Part shown: positions 22,424-31,917 of the stretch, piece by piece | How positions within the stretch are numbered: the first letter of the stretch is position 1 | How the letters are laid out: each line of letters opens with the position of its first letter | NCBI RefSeq assembly: GCF_026151205.1 | Contig: NW_026971774.1 | Location: 90,001-154,000, forward strand | Source of the DNA: Bolinopsis microptera | Taxonomy: Eukaryota; Ctenophora; Tentaculata; Lobata; Bolinopsidae | Direction of reading: 5' to 3' | DNA length: 64,000 nt | Notes under the pieces: model-generated | Database searches by the model: none | Told to the model about the DNA's origin: nothing | Seen by the model: the letters and a program-made list of their open reading frames with translations, nothing else | Position numbers and translations under genes: made by a program

Positions 22424-24200
22424 GGCATGCACATTCCTTGCCCTGTTAGTTACCTGTCCTTTCCAAATTAAACTAGCAGTCAAGGAAACGAAAGTCATAC
22501 AAATGAGCATACAGTGCATACGTGTATGGGCTTAGTAAAAGATGGAACTATGTGTGCAGAACTACCCCAGGAGTGGCAGATAGGCTAAATCCTCTGGAAC
22601 AAGTAACACGTGATGAGTTTATACCAGCTATAATCAACAGATTGTTTAGCTGCACTGATGAACTAAGGAACATAATGGCTCTACCGCCAAGATATGGAGG
22701 ATTAGGTATTCCAGTTATGATGGACATGGCAGATCGAGAGTATAAATTCTCCTGTAAGGCTACTAAACATCTAAAAGAAGAAATTCTCAAGCAGGTAGAC
22801 AACTACACAGAAGACTGGAAACACAGCAAAGGAGTGAAAACCGAAATAACGACCGAACGGAATCTCTTGAACTATCTACAAAAACAAGCAGTAATACGCC
22901 AGGAGCTTGAGTCAACACCACTGGCAAAGTTGATGTTCCAACTAGCTGCGGAGAAAGGGGCAAGTGCTTGGTTAACAGCACTACCTTTAAAAGAGTATGG
23001 ATATCTGATGAATAAACAACAGTTCTCAGACGCAATAGCACTCAGATATAACCTAAACTTAAAGGATAGCCCTAAGACATGTACGTGTGGCCAGAAATAC
23101 TCGGCAAACCATGCGCTCATCTGCAAACTCGGTGGGTATGTGTCACTGCGGCACAACTCGTTGAGAGACACCTTTGCAGAACTAATGAGAACTGTGAAAT
23201 GCAAGGATGTGCAGACTGAGCCAGTTCTTCTCCCAGTTGATGGCCTAGAGTTACCAAAGGGAACAGTCCTAGGAGACCAAGCTAGGCTGGACATTTCTGC
23301 AAGATCGATTTGGAATGCTTCAGAGAGGGCATATTTTGATGTAAGGGTATTCTATGCCCCAGCCCCCTCCAATGCAAGCAAATCGATCCCAGCAATGTAC
23401 CAGTCCCATGAAAATGAGAAGAAAAGATGTTACAATGCAAGGGTTCTGGAAGTAGAGAAAGGAAGCTTCACGCCGTTAGTTTTCTCAACATCTGGTGGAA
23501 TGGGTGGTGAAGCTGAAAGACTAGTAAAGAAGCTTGCTAGCAAGATGGAATACCACACAGGGCAAATGTATTCAGATGCTGTTGGATACATAAGAAAGCG
23601 CCTTCGTTTCGAAATCCTAAGAACAACAGTGATTTCTCTACGGAGGGACAGAGGTGCGAGAAAGAACTTTGTTGATATAAACAGTTTAGATTTGAATTTG
23701 GAGCCACAAGGCAAAGGTTGATATTCAAATTTTTCTCCCAATATTTGAGATAGGGAATATATTGATTTTTTGAAGGGTTGTTTTTATATCTATTTTTCAT
23801 ATGTTTTGTTAGAAAACCTGCTAACCTTTCTTGGATATCTTCTTGTTAAAGGTGTTTCTGCCTTATTTAGTCAGGATTTAACTTGCAGCTATAAACTTCC
23901 GTTTTTACTCCAGTCCAAGGCGAGATGCACGATCTCTACTGTCATTTAGGTATCATTTACAGCTGAGCATAAGGGTTAAATTAAAATTATTTAACCTTTT
24001 GGTGCTGTATCAAAATAACATTAATTTATTATTATTATTATTACATAGGGTCATTGTGACAATTATGTGTATATTGTTTGAATAATTTTATCGATACAAA
24101 TGAGCATTATATTTATATGTATTGTTTTACATAATTTGTATTCTGTAAAATGTACTACAAATTAAATTTTTTGTTTCATTGAAATTTCTTGTTTCATTGG
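22424..24200 (+). mobile_element. Element X copy split by a second 5'-truncated retroelement with a 14-bp target duplication
   Basis: The left arm (caggcatgcacattccttgc to gtcatacaaatgagcat, about 22424-22518) and right arm (atacaaatgagcat onward, about 24088-24200, ending in tandem tttcttgtttcattg) belong to element X. The word atacaaatgagcat is present at both junctions, a 14-bp target-site duplication. The insert of about 1.57 kb carries the CDS below, a TTA-rich 3' segment near 24020 and no long poly-A. Confidence 0.85.
22522..23721 (+). CDS. Retroelement C-terminal protein: RT thumb, CCHC motif and putative restriction-like endonuclease
   Basis: An intact 399-codon frame. It opens YGLSKRWNYVCRTTPGV and then ALPPRYGGLGIPVM, the end of an RT region. 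There follow AAEKGASAWLTALPL, a Cys/His cluster CTCGQKYSANHALICKLGG, RHNSLRD, then ARLDISARS with YFDVRVF, and NARVLEVEKGSFTPLVFSTS. I recognise this order from widespread uncharacterised retroelement proteins of aquatic invertebrates. The Cys-His motif followed by an Asp-rich core with a second acidic strand resembles R2-type elements, where a PD-(D/E)XK-like nuclease follows the RT. The nuclease assignment is inference. The RT catalytic core is missing, so this is a 5'-truncated copy that nevertheless kept an uninterrupted frame. Confidence 0.65.
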   Translation: MYGLSKRWNYVCRTTPGVADRLNPLEQVTRDEFIPAIINRLFSCTDELRNIMALPPRYGGLGIPVMMDMADREYKFSCKATKHLKEEILKQVDNYTEDWKHSKGVKTEITTERNLLNYLQKQAVIRQELESTPLAKLMFQLAAEKGASAWLTALPLKEYGYLMNKQQFSDAIALRYNLNLKDSPKTCTCGQKYSANHALICKLGGYVSLRHNSLRDTFAELMRTVKCKDVQTEPVLLPVDGLELPKGTVLGDQARLDISARSIWNASERAYFDVRVFYAPAPSNASKSIPAMYQSHENEKKRCYNARVLEVEKGSFTPLVFSTSGGMGGEAERLVKKLASKMEYHTGQMYSDAVGYIRKRLRFEILRTTVISLRRDRGARKNFVDINSLDLNLEPQGKG

Positions 24201-24890
24201 TACCAAACACCTTTGCATTACTGACATTGTCTGACCAATTAAAGTTTGGGGCCATCCTTAACATTTTACATTAATTCTTCTATAACACAAAGCTCCTAAT
24301 ACTCCTAGCTATTTGATTTGCGAAGAGGAACCTAATTTTATCCCGATCCATGACTCCAGTGCCGAAGGCAAAAAGAGTCAAGTACAAGTGTTAGTGAACA
24401 AGTTTATTGGTATATTGTAGATTGCGCCCGTCGCATTGCCTGTGCACAGATGTCGCTTACGTTCCTCATATATTCGCGAAGTTATTTTTCGCGAAATTCT
24501 GAACTTGGTGTGCTGCGCTGAGCAGATCTATTAAATTGTTAATTTCATCATATGAAGGATACAAGGATACAAGGATACAAGGATACAAAAGTGATAATTA
24601 TTTTATTGAATTCACAATAGTTATAATTCTGAAATAATTTAAGGTTACACAATTCTAGTTATTTACAGATGTGTAGGGATAAAATAGAAATGTTTAATAT
24701 AATACTATTTTTGAGGTCCTATAGCATTATGCATTGGCCAGTATTTGAGTGGAAATCTGGGCTCTTATAGTAGGCTGTAAAATTTTCGTTCACAGAGAGA
24801 ATTGAATGGATTGCTCTTGCTGTGGCAGTAAATTTTGTAGGGTCTAGTGTTTTATCGGATAGCAAACCGGCTAGGTCAGTAATATTTTAC
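24200..24890. other. Intergenic, with a small 11-bp tandem repeat
   Basis: At about 24553-24588 there are four copies of the aaggataca-type unit. The rest is AT-rich with no supported gene. Confidence 0.5.
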
Positions 24891-24892
24891 TG

Positions 24893-25130
24893 AATCAGTT
24901 GCATAACGTTGCCTGTTGGTGCTCCCCCGCCAAAAAGGCGCCTCCCTGTTGGCACCTGCTCCCCTTTTGGCCCCAAATTAGGTGATTTTAGAGGATGTAT
25001 CCTCTCTAGTAAACTCTAGTAAAATCTCTGAAAAAGTGTGTTTCTAAAGCAAAACATACAGTTTTGCTAGTACTTCTGTTAAGTTTTTCAAAATTGTCCC
25101 ACTTTCAAACAACGATTTGGCGCTGCATTT
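24893..25130. mobile_element. Diverged CAGTGGCGTA-family MITE
   Basis: Starts cagttgcataacgttgcctg and carries the family's GC-rich shoulder and internal words (gttttgctagtacttctgtt, caaaattgtcccactttcaa, acgatttggcgc). The right terminus is lost. It lies immediately upstream of the next gene, so it may overlap that gene's promoter or 5' UTR. Confidence 0.7.
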
Positions 25131-25219
25131 CTTGTTTGAATTATATTTCAAACCTGTTTAAAAGTGTTTAATTAATTAATACTTTCCAAGGTTTTCTCTG
25201 CTGGCAAACTACAGATGCA

Positions 25220-27463
25220 ATGAGGCAAGAATCGCTTGATGAAATTTTAACTCACTATGCCACCACCAAATCACTTGAAGATAGACTCGGTGTAGCAAAA
25301 AGGCTGCTGAAATATGCAAAAAATTCACCCAGTCTGCCACCATCAAAACAAAATATGTTGATGTCACAGCGGTCGCTATTGCACGATTTCTGGGAGCTCT
25401 TAAAACCAGACTGCATTCAACGACGTCAAGGCATTGATCAGTCAGAAAGTCTGTACGAACTACACTGTATTTCTTTGGAAATACTTACCCATTTCAATCA
25501 AAAGAAGTATAGGTTTCTCAACAACCATCTTCTCACTGTTCAGAACATTCATGTTCTTGATGACTTGCTAATGTTAAACTCAATCAATGCTCATGAACCA
25601 TGTTGTGTCAAAGCTCTTGAAGCTAGTTGGGCTACGAAAACTGTTGAAAAAGCTCGTGAGGTCATGTGTGGCAATGTATATGATGCACTCTTTGATGAAC
25701 CTAATGAAGATAACATATACGATGTGGAGCTTCTCGCCGAAGACACCGGGGAGAATGTTGTTGACTTGTTATCAAAAGAGTGTGATGTTGAAGTCAACAA
25801 TCTGACCCTAAATCTAAAGTCACCTAATACTTTTTCAGAGACAGTTAAGGTAGTTCATGTGGTGAATCCTCAGTTTGTTTGGGTGCAGGAGTTATCAGAT
25901 GACATCTTAGAGATCAACCAAGATTTAGCTGATCACATGGCTTCTGCTGCCATCCGGGCCACAAGTCAAGACACTCGGGTTGTGGTGCGAATGAAAAAGT
26001 TGAATTTTCGAGGTCAGGTTTTGGCTTGGAAGGTTTCTTCTGTGCTTGTATTTGCTATTGATTATGGTTGGCAGTCGGAGGTACCTCACTCTTACGTTTT
26101 TACTGCAGAAGAACACATTTTTGAGATTCCGTCTCTTGCAAAATTGTGTAGGATAATCAATTTGGTTGCTCCGTGCAAAAAAACTAAACTACAGGTGAGG
26201 GTGATCAAATTGCTGCAAACAGTGACCAGTTCTGAACCTTTTGCTGGCACCCTCTTAAAAAACCATTTAGATCCAATTGTCGAGCTAGTCAAAACAACTA
26301 GAAATGGAGTACTCTTGTGTAATGCTCTCCTATACTTTTCACAACTTTGCTTTTATTCCAAACACAGCGCTGTATGTGGCGAGCTCATGATTAAACCCAC
26401 CCTTTCCTGCATTCAGCAGTGGTTCTTTTGCACTGAAGTGCTAGCACAAGGATTAGAAGTTATGAGAAATCTCATTGCAAATAGCGAAAAGAATAGGGAG
26501 ATGTTCATTTTTTGTGGTGGTTTAGAATTTGCTTTTAATGCGTATGCCACCTACTGTAAAGAAGATTCTGTCCATTCTCAAGTTCTGCACGTTCTGAAGT
26601 ATTGTTTGGAAGAGTATGAGTTTGAATCCAGTACTTATCAAGTTTATTCCATCGAGAATATCATCTCCTCAGAAAACCGGTCTGAAGACAAAGTGGTATT
26701 TTCTCATCTTAGTAGTATGTCTCAGTACAACATAGAAACTTCAGATTTCGTTTCGTTCATAGAAAACATTGCAAAACAGCAAGATCTAGTGGTATTCGCT
26801 AGAGAAGTTGTTTCATATTTGAACAGTGCGGAGGGTGGTACTATTTACATTGGAGTCACATATCAGGGTCTTGTTAACGGCTTGTTGATGAACCGAGCTC
26901 GTAAAGATGAGCACAGAACTAAAATCGACATGGTTATTTCAAAGATGGTTTCAGATTACAAACTTACAGAGCTACCTAACCAACTCGTTGACTGCTCTTT
27001 TCAAAGGGTTGAAAACATTCACAAGCGGGCTATGCCTCAGGACACGTCCATGTACCTTATTAAAGTTTTTGTTACCCCCGGGCGGACTCTTTCTCGTTTG
27101 AGAGAGGGTGATTCCAATGTGTTCTTCAAAAGAAGACACGGGTGTGTGGTACCAATATCAGCAAACGAGCTGAGGCAACAAATAGCTTGTCAAGGGAACG
27201 ACAAAAAACAGTTACCTGACTTAGCAAAACTAAATGTGTCTAGAAGAGAACCAATTATTGGTGTGAAAACTGATGTGTCAACAGTTACCATGACAACTGA
27301 TGTGTCAACAGTTACCATGACAACTGATGTGTCAACATCAGATCAATCACATTTCCTACATTCTGAGGTTACAGATAACATTGCAGCCAGTAAATCGGAG
27401 GACAGGGTTAAGAGTTTGGGACCACCTCCTCTAGTTCCAATTAGTCATCTAAGAAATAATTGA
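25220..27463 (+). CDS. Tudor domain and Schlafen AlbA_2-like domain fusion protein
   Basis: A single-exon frame of 747 residues. The start is the ATG at 25220, five bases after an acceptor-like ctacag; an earlier ATG in another frame is closed at once. Residues about 1-200 are helical and not recognised. Residues about 205-310 look like an extended Tudor domain: VKVVHVVNPQFVWVQEL, then VLVFAIDYGWQSEVP, the typical beta-barrel core with potential cage aromatics. About 310-480 is helical and could be an armadillo-type solenoid. About 505-660 matches the Schlafen AlbA_2 fold: SQYNIETSDFVSF, VSYLNSAEGGTIYIGV, GLVNGL, then VFFKRRHGCVVPISANELR. The first catalytic-type Glu of Schlafen nucleases (in IET) is present, but the second (vEFK) is replaced by Val/Ser-Phe. 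A 27-bp tandem repeat near 27270-27340 encodes TDVSTVTMT. Polyadenylation signals follow near 27537 and 27619. Nuclease activity and a piRNA role are inference. Confidence 0.7.
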   Translation: MRQESLDEILTHYATTKSLEDRLGVAKRLLKYAKNSPSLPPSKQNMLMSQRSLLHDFWELLKPDCIQRRQGIDQSESLYELHCISLEILTHFNQKKYRFLNNHLLTVQNIHVLDDLLMLNSINAHEPCCVKALEASWATKTVEKAREVMCGNVYDALFDEPNEDNIYDVELLAEDTGENVVDLLSKECDVEVNNLTLNLKSPNTFSETVKVVHVVNPQFVWVQELSDDILEINQDLADHMASAAIRATSQDTRVVVRMKKLNFRGQVLAWKVSSVLVFAIDYGWQSEVPHSYVFTAEEHIFEIPSLAKLCRIINLVAPCKKTKLQVRVIKLLQTVTSSEPFAGTLLKNHLDPIVELVKTTRNGVLLCNALLYFSQLCFYSKHSAVCGELMIKPTLSCIQQWFFCTEVLAQGLEVMRNLIANSEKNREMFIFCGGLEFAFNAYATYCKEDSVHSQVLHVLKYCLEEYEFESSTYQVYSIENIISSENRSEDKVVFSHLSSMSQYNIETSDFVSFIENIAKQQDLVVFAREVVSYLNSAEGGTIYIGVTYQGLVNGLLMNRARKDEHRTKIDMVISKMVSDYKLTELPNQLVDCSFQRVENIHKRAMPQDTSMYLIKVFVTPGRTLSRLREGDSNVFFKRRHGCVVPISANELRQQIACQGNDKKQLPDLAKLNVSRREPIIGVKTDVSTVTMTTDVSTVTMTTDVSTSDQSHFLHSEVTDNIAASKSEDRVKSLGPPPLVPISHLRNN

Positions 27464-27992
27464 TCAGGTTTTGTTTTTAAGTTGCTTTAATTTCAATACT
27501 TAATGATTTCAGTGCGATAATTCGAATATTAGTTGAAATAAAAGGCTTGCTTCAATTTCAATTTTAAATTACACATTTTATATTACACTTTTGTCATTTC
27601 CGGGTTATATCCCTTCAAAATAAATGATTACGCATTAATCATTAATCATTATATGTCATATTTTTAATAAATTTTCATATTTTTAACAAACGTTTATTAC
27701 TTATAATGTTATCTCGTGTGGTTTCATTTATCTGCAGCATATATATTATAGATAAGTTATGATACAATCAATTACTAAATAACTAATAACAATGAAAAGC
27801 ACAGTTTATTTTAAAGCCCAATCATTTACCAGTGGTAGCCTCTGAATTCTTCATTTGCTCGATATCGTCATCAGCTCTGACTTTATGACAACATTCAAAC
27901 GTTTATTTTTAAACCAGCTCAATTTTTTTGGGCACAGATTGTGTTGGTTTGCTTACTTGCTTACTAAATTTGATTATTTTTCAGGTGGATAT

Positions 27993-29148
27993 AATGGCGA
28001 GTGTAATACTTCTACTCTCCTTTTCTCTTCTATTGGAAAGAAGTCAGGGGTATGTAGACGAATCACCTGACCCTGATTTCGCTCCAAAGCATTCTCTTGA
28101 CAACCCAGAAAGAAGTTCTAAAAACGTGGAAAAGAGTGAACATGAAAAGAAAAGTGATTTAAGCAAACCTATGAGACTTGCAGGACACTACAGATTTTTA
28201 ATAAAAGAAGTCCTGAAACGAGATCTGTTGTCCAATTCTGAAAAAGAACTTTTTGAAAATGCAGATAATGTTGATCCTTATTCAATCGCAGAAGCAATTT
28301 TACGACTGATCTCTGATCTGCCAGAAAAACACTCTCAGAATTCTGAAACCCTCTCTTGGTCCCTACCCAATCTAAACCAAGTTACTTTTCAGAAACTCGC
28401 TTTTACTTATGCCATTTCAATATTTATCTTGGGTTATTTTAACAATAAATGTCGACACTTCCTTGTGTCACTTCACGCGATCCTGTTGTATCTGTATGCC
28501 GTGTACTCTCGCATCAACCTCCAGTACAGTGAAATCAGGGGACGGAAGTTGGCTGCAATCAGCAACCTACCAAGCCACTGTAAAGATGAGTTTAGCATTT
28601 CCAGCTTCCTCTCCCGCTCCTGGTCTGTACTACAGATAGGAGACAAATGTGTTAAATATCACCAGCAAGTTTTAACAGACCCTCTGTACGAGATACAGTA
28701 TCTAAAGTGCTTCTTCTACCCTCTCGTATCAAGTCTGTTAACCCCTCTAACAGTTCTAGGTGAAGAGCTGGGACCCTTCCTGGAGAATGTGTTGAACCCT
28801 TTCCCATTCCACCTACAAGTATTCGTCATAGCGTTTGTTAGTGTTGTCATGGGCGGTCTGATGACTACAGTTGTAACTGTAGCTAAACAGAGACCAGGCT
28901 CTTCAGTAACCGCACAAACTGAACTTAAGGCACAGTTAGCACAAACTGAACAATTAGCTCTGATTCACAAGGAGGTAATGCAGGAGCTGGTAGTAATGAA
29001 GAGAGACGTTACTGAGTTGAAGAACAGTGTTAGTTTCAGTGAAGTGACTAGTTGTCATGGTAACTGCACTACTGAAGTGACTGATATAATGCTGCTCAAA
29101 GAAAGACGAGAAGAAGAGAGACTCTTCTTTAGAAGTGCAGAGACCTGA
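27993..29148 (+). CDS. CLCC1: CLCC1-like (chloride channel CLIC-like) ER membrane protein
   Basis: A 385-residue frame. I chose the ATG at 27993, nine bases inside an acceptor (tttttcag at about 27984), because it gives a clean signal peptide, MASVILLLSFSLLLERSQG. A luminal segment follows, then a hydrophobic segment around KLAFTYAISIFILGYF, a conserved block DKCVKYHQQVLTDPL with FYPLVSSLLTPLTVLGEELG, and another membrane segment around VFVIAFVSVVMGGLM. The C-terminal tail is charged. In animals CLCC1 is an ER anion-channel protein with a Cys-x-x-Tyr/His loop and the same TPL..lGe..G block before the last membrane helix. Vertebrate proteins are longer, mainly in the tail. The gene lies about 530 bp downstream of the Tudor/Schlafen gene on the same strand. 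The 5' UTR exon was not identified. Confidence 0.72.
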
Positions 29149-29940
29149 GTCAGTGCTGTAGAGATCTGTTTATAAGTATTCTCTTACAAATTAAAACCCA
29201 CTAATAGTGTTTAGATGGTAAAACCTAAATCAATAGGCTCTATGTAATATTATAAGAAGCACGTTTAATGTAATACTCAATTTTTGATATTTTATTTTCG
29301 ACATTTCTGTGGTTTCTAGCTTTAGTTGTCATATTGTTATTTTTTGTTAGAAAAAGAAATTTAAGATTCTTAAATCTTTTAGATTTGTTATGATTATTTT
29401 ATTAATGATTTAAAAAAAAAAGATTATTTAGGATTTATTTTATCCATGTGGACCGTGGTGCAAAATTTAAGTCATAAATTTGCTTCTCAAAACATAAAAC
29501 AATCTGATTGTGATCTTCTGACTTTCTTTGTATTATTTTTTGACGAAACTCGTATAATATAAATGCAACAGTTATTTCTTTTTCTTTAACTTCAGCTGTA
29601 ACAGGCCCTGAATACAAACCCAGGCACATCTTATGGTTTGGCGGCCGCCACCGCACGAAATCTTACTGTATAAAGTCAACTGCGCGGCTCTGATAGCGGT
29701 TACTCCGCGCGTTTTGGCACGTGGTATGTTAATTTGAAGGAGAATGAGTTGGTATTGTATTTTAAGTAAAGAAATCAATTTTTATTTGAACTACCCACTT
29801 AGGGACCATCCTCTTAGAACGTTCGCCAAAATCTCGGATGTTCAGACCAGTCTGGATTATCCAACAACTTTTTATAGCAAATAAAAATAACTTAAATTCA
29901 CTAGTAAAATGCAGGTAGTATATCTGTTAGTGAAGTCAAT
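29149..29940. other. CLCC1 3' flank
   Basis: AT-rich 3' region with several poly-A/T runs. No other gene was recognised. Confidence 0.4.
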
Positions 29941-29949
29941 CCCGATCGA

Positions 29950-30075
29950 AATAATCAATCCCAGGATTTGGGAGTCACAAGCAACAAAAATCCCGGGATT
30001 CCCGAAAATCGGGATTCCCGAAAACCGGGAATTTCCAGGGATTCCCCGAAAATCGGGATTCCCGAAAGCAAATGG
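29950..30075. repeat. Tandem cgggattcccg palindromes
   Basis: About six occurrences of cgggattcccg-type words (gggattcccgaaaatcggga) in alternating orientation within 125 bp. Each is itself nearly palindromic, so the region can form nested hairpins. Confidence 0.8.
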
Positions 30076-30129
30076 CGCTCATCTTGAAGTCCCATTCTGT
30101 GTAATAAAGTCATGTCCATGCCATGACCC

Positions 30130-30994
30130 AACTTTTAATTTTATGGTCTAGAGGCTGGAACAAGTTTGTCATGTTATTGTTGGCGCCTTGGCGGGGACTA
30201 GCTCATGAACTATCATGTTGTTGAGTGCCATAATTTCTTTGACTTTTGCCGCCAAGTGACCCTTGAAAACATCATATACTAGTAGAGTTTTCTGTACCTC
30301 CGGCAGACCAAGGAGAACCTTTCCGTCGTTAACTTATGGCACAATAAAGTTCTCATAGTTGTCATATTCTGGACAAAAAGTTCGAAATGGAAAAATTTCA
30401 ACGGACTTTAACTTGGACGGACATTAATTGAACGGACTTTATTTGAACGGACATTAAGATGAACGCTAGGGCCTCCAGCGTTCAAGTAATGTCCGTCCAA
30501 ATAAGGTCCGATAAGGTAATAGCCTGGGGACCCCAGGTAAATGTAACAGTGCTAGGAAAGCTCCACGTGATGTTAAGGTTAACCTAAAGTTGTCTAAGAT
30601 AAAACCACTTCACGCCGAATGGCTTGTAAAAGTTAACACTGAAATGCAGGACCGGGGTAGTTTGATAAAAAATGGTTTCCATAAAGTTAGAAATCACTGC
30701 TGCTTGTTTAAGCATGGACTATTTCATGCACGAAAACCCATTTGATGAAGATGATATGTAATATTAGACACTGATCATGTACACATATTTTAACATTTTT
30801 ACTGCTTAATGACTGCTTTTCTTACTTACTGTATAAAAAATGGATTTAAAAATCATTTGCTGAAATTAAAAAACGACAACGTCAAAAAATTCGGATTTTT
30901 GATGGTTTTGAATGCCTTCGAGCGTTCATATTAATGTCCGTTCATAACTATGTCCGTTCATGTAATGTCCGTCCAAATAAGGTCCGATAAGGTA
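30130..30994. mobile_element. TATCGGACC-family TIR element, rearranged copy
   Basis: 30130-30518 is an inverted left half ending ataaggtccgataaggta-type sequence. 30540-30994 is a direct right half ending in the same terminus. Internal segments (aaagctccacgtgatgttaa, gaacctttccgtcgttaact) match the full-length copy at 40571-41444. No open frame of note. Confidence 0.8.
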
Positions 30995-31320
30995 ATATTC
31001 GGAAGAAGCAATTAAGCAATACTTCAGCTTTTTAGTAAATTATATTGGTGTTTAGAAATCAGGGGCTAAATTCTAAAAATTTGCAACCATGATCCATCCG
31101 AGATAAATGGATTAGACTGCAATCTAATGATAACTGATAGCGATAAGCAGTCCCGGCTGGCTCAACAACCTAAATTAAATTATATGAATTATGAGGCTGT
31201 TCATTAGCCTTTAAAATAGCCTCCAGAATACTATCATACTGGCTCAAATTGATTAAATAGATTGAAATGATCGTTTGCTTCAATAAAACAAACGATTTTA
31301 TTTAAGATAAACAAAGAAAG
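30995..31320. other. AT-rich spacer, nothing recognised
   Basis: No coding frame or repeat that I can support. Confidence 0.4.
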
Positions 31321-31321
31321 T

Positions 31322-31790
31322 CTATTTTTGTTCACAGCTATTGAGTTTGTTAAGTCTGTTAACCACTACGTGTTTCGCTTCTTTATCCTCGTCCTGCCCT
31401 TCTAGCTTCTTCTTCCTTGATAATATCTGAACGTCTTCAGGAGTTTCAGGAACAGATCTCCCCGTGGTGTCAGGAAGGAACCGCCGGCGCCACACATGCC
31501 AGCAAAGATAAACCCGCAAACAGGGCTAAAGGCACCCTCCTGTCTCCCATAGAGCAAGTTAATGTAGGGACCAATGAAGCTGCCTATCCTGGCACAACTG
31601 GAGCAGAGACACATTATCATGCCCCGGTGTGATGTTGGAGCTAATTCTCCAGGATACAAGTACATCATGATGAAAGCAGCTCCAGATCCCATGCTTCCAA
31701 TAATGCTGGCCAATGTTTCTAGACTCCAAAATCTTTGTAAGAACGTAGAACTCAGAGTAGAGGAATTATTGTGTCTATGAAGTAATTAAG
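31322..31790 (-). pseudogene. SLC22-type transporter, C-terminal exon with a frameshift
   Basis: The minus strand encodes the last two membrane helices and tail of a major facilitator of the SLC22 (organic cation/carnitine-like) group: GSGAAFIMMYLYPGELAPTS, ARIGSFIGPYI and FAGMCGAGG, then LPDTTGRSVPETPEDVQ. The first part reads in one frame down to about 31478 and the LPDTTGR tail reads in the next frame, so a small indel separates them. No upstream transporter exons were recognised, and two long perfect hairpins lie just beyond the 5' side. The likeliest reading is a decaying or partial gene. An assembly error at the shift, with the remaining exons elsewhere, is the alternative. Confidence 0.68.
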
Positions 31791-31813
31791 TAATTAGTGG
31801 CGGTGATTTCCGA

Positions 31814-31884
31814 GTTTAGATTGTCAGCTATTGTTCAATCCCTAAATACTATTTAGGGATTGAACAATAGCTGACAATCTAAAC
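31814..31884. repeat. Perfect 35-bp-arm hairpin with a 1-bp loop
   Basis: gtttagattgtcagctattg and the following 15 bases are exactly mirrored after a single C, ending gctgacaatctaaac. No mismatch in 35 bp. Confidence 0.97.
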
Positions 31885-31917
31885 TGAATATTTACTATTT
31901 AAAATAGTAAATATTCA
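31885..31917. repeat. Second perfect hairpin, 16-bp arms, 1-bp loop
   Basis: tgaatatttactattt, one A, then its exact reverse complement. It begins at the base after the previous hairpin ends. Confidence 0.97.

Noticed and set aside
25587-25805. Alternative plus-strand frame within the Tudor/Schlafen gene
   Set aside because: Shadow of the 747-codon frame, with no conserved features.
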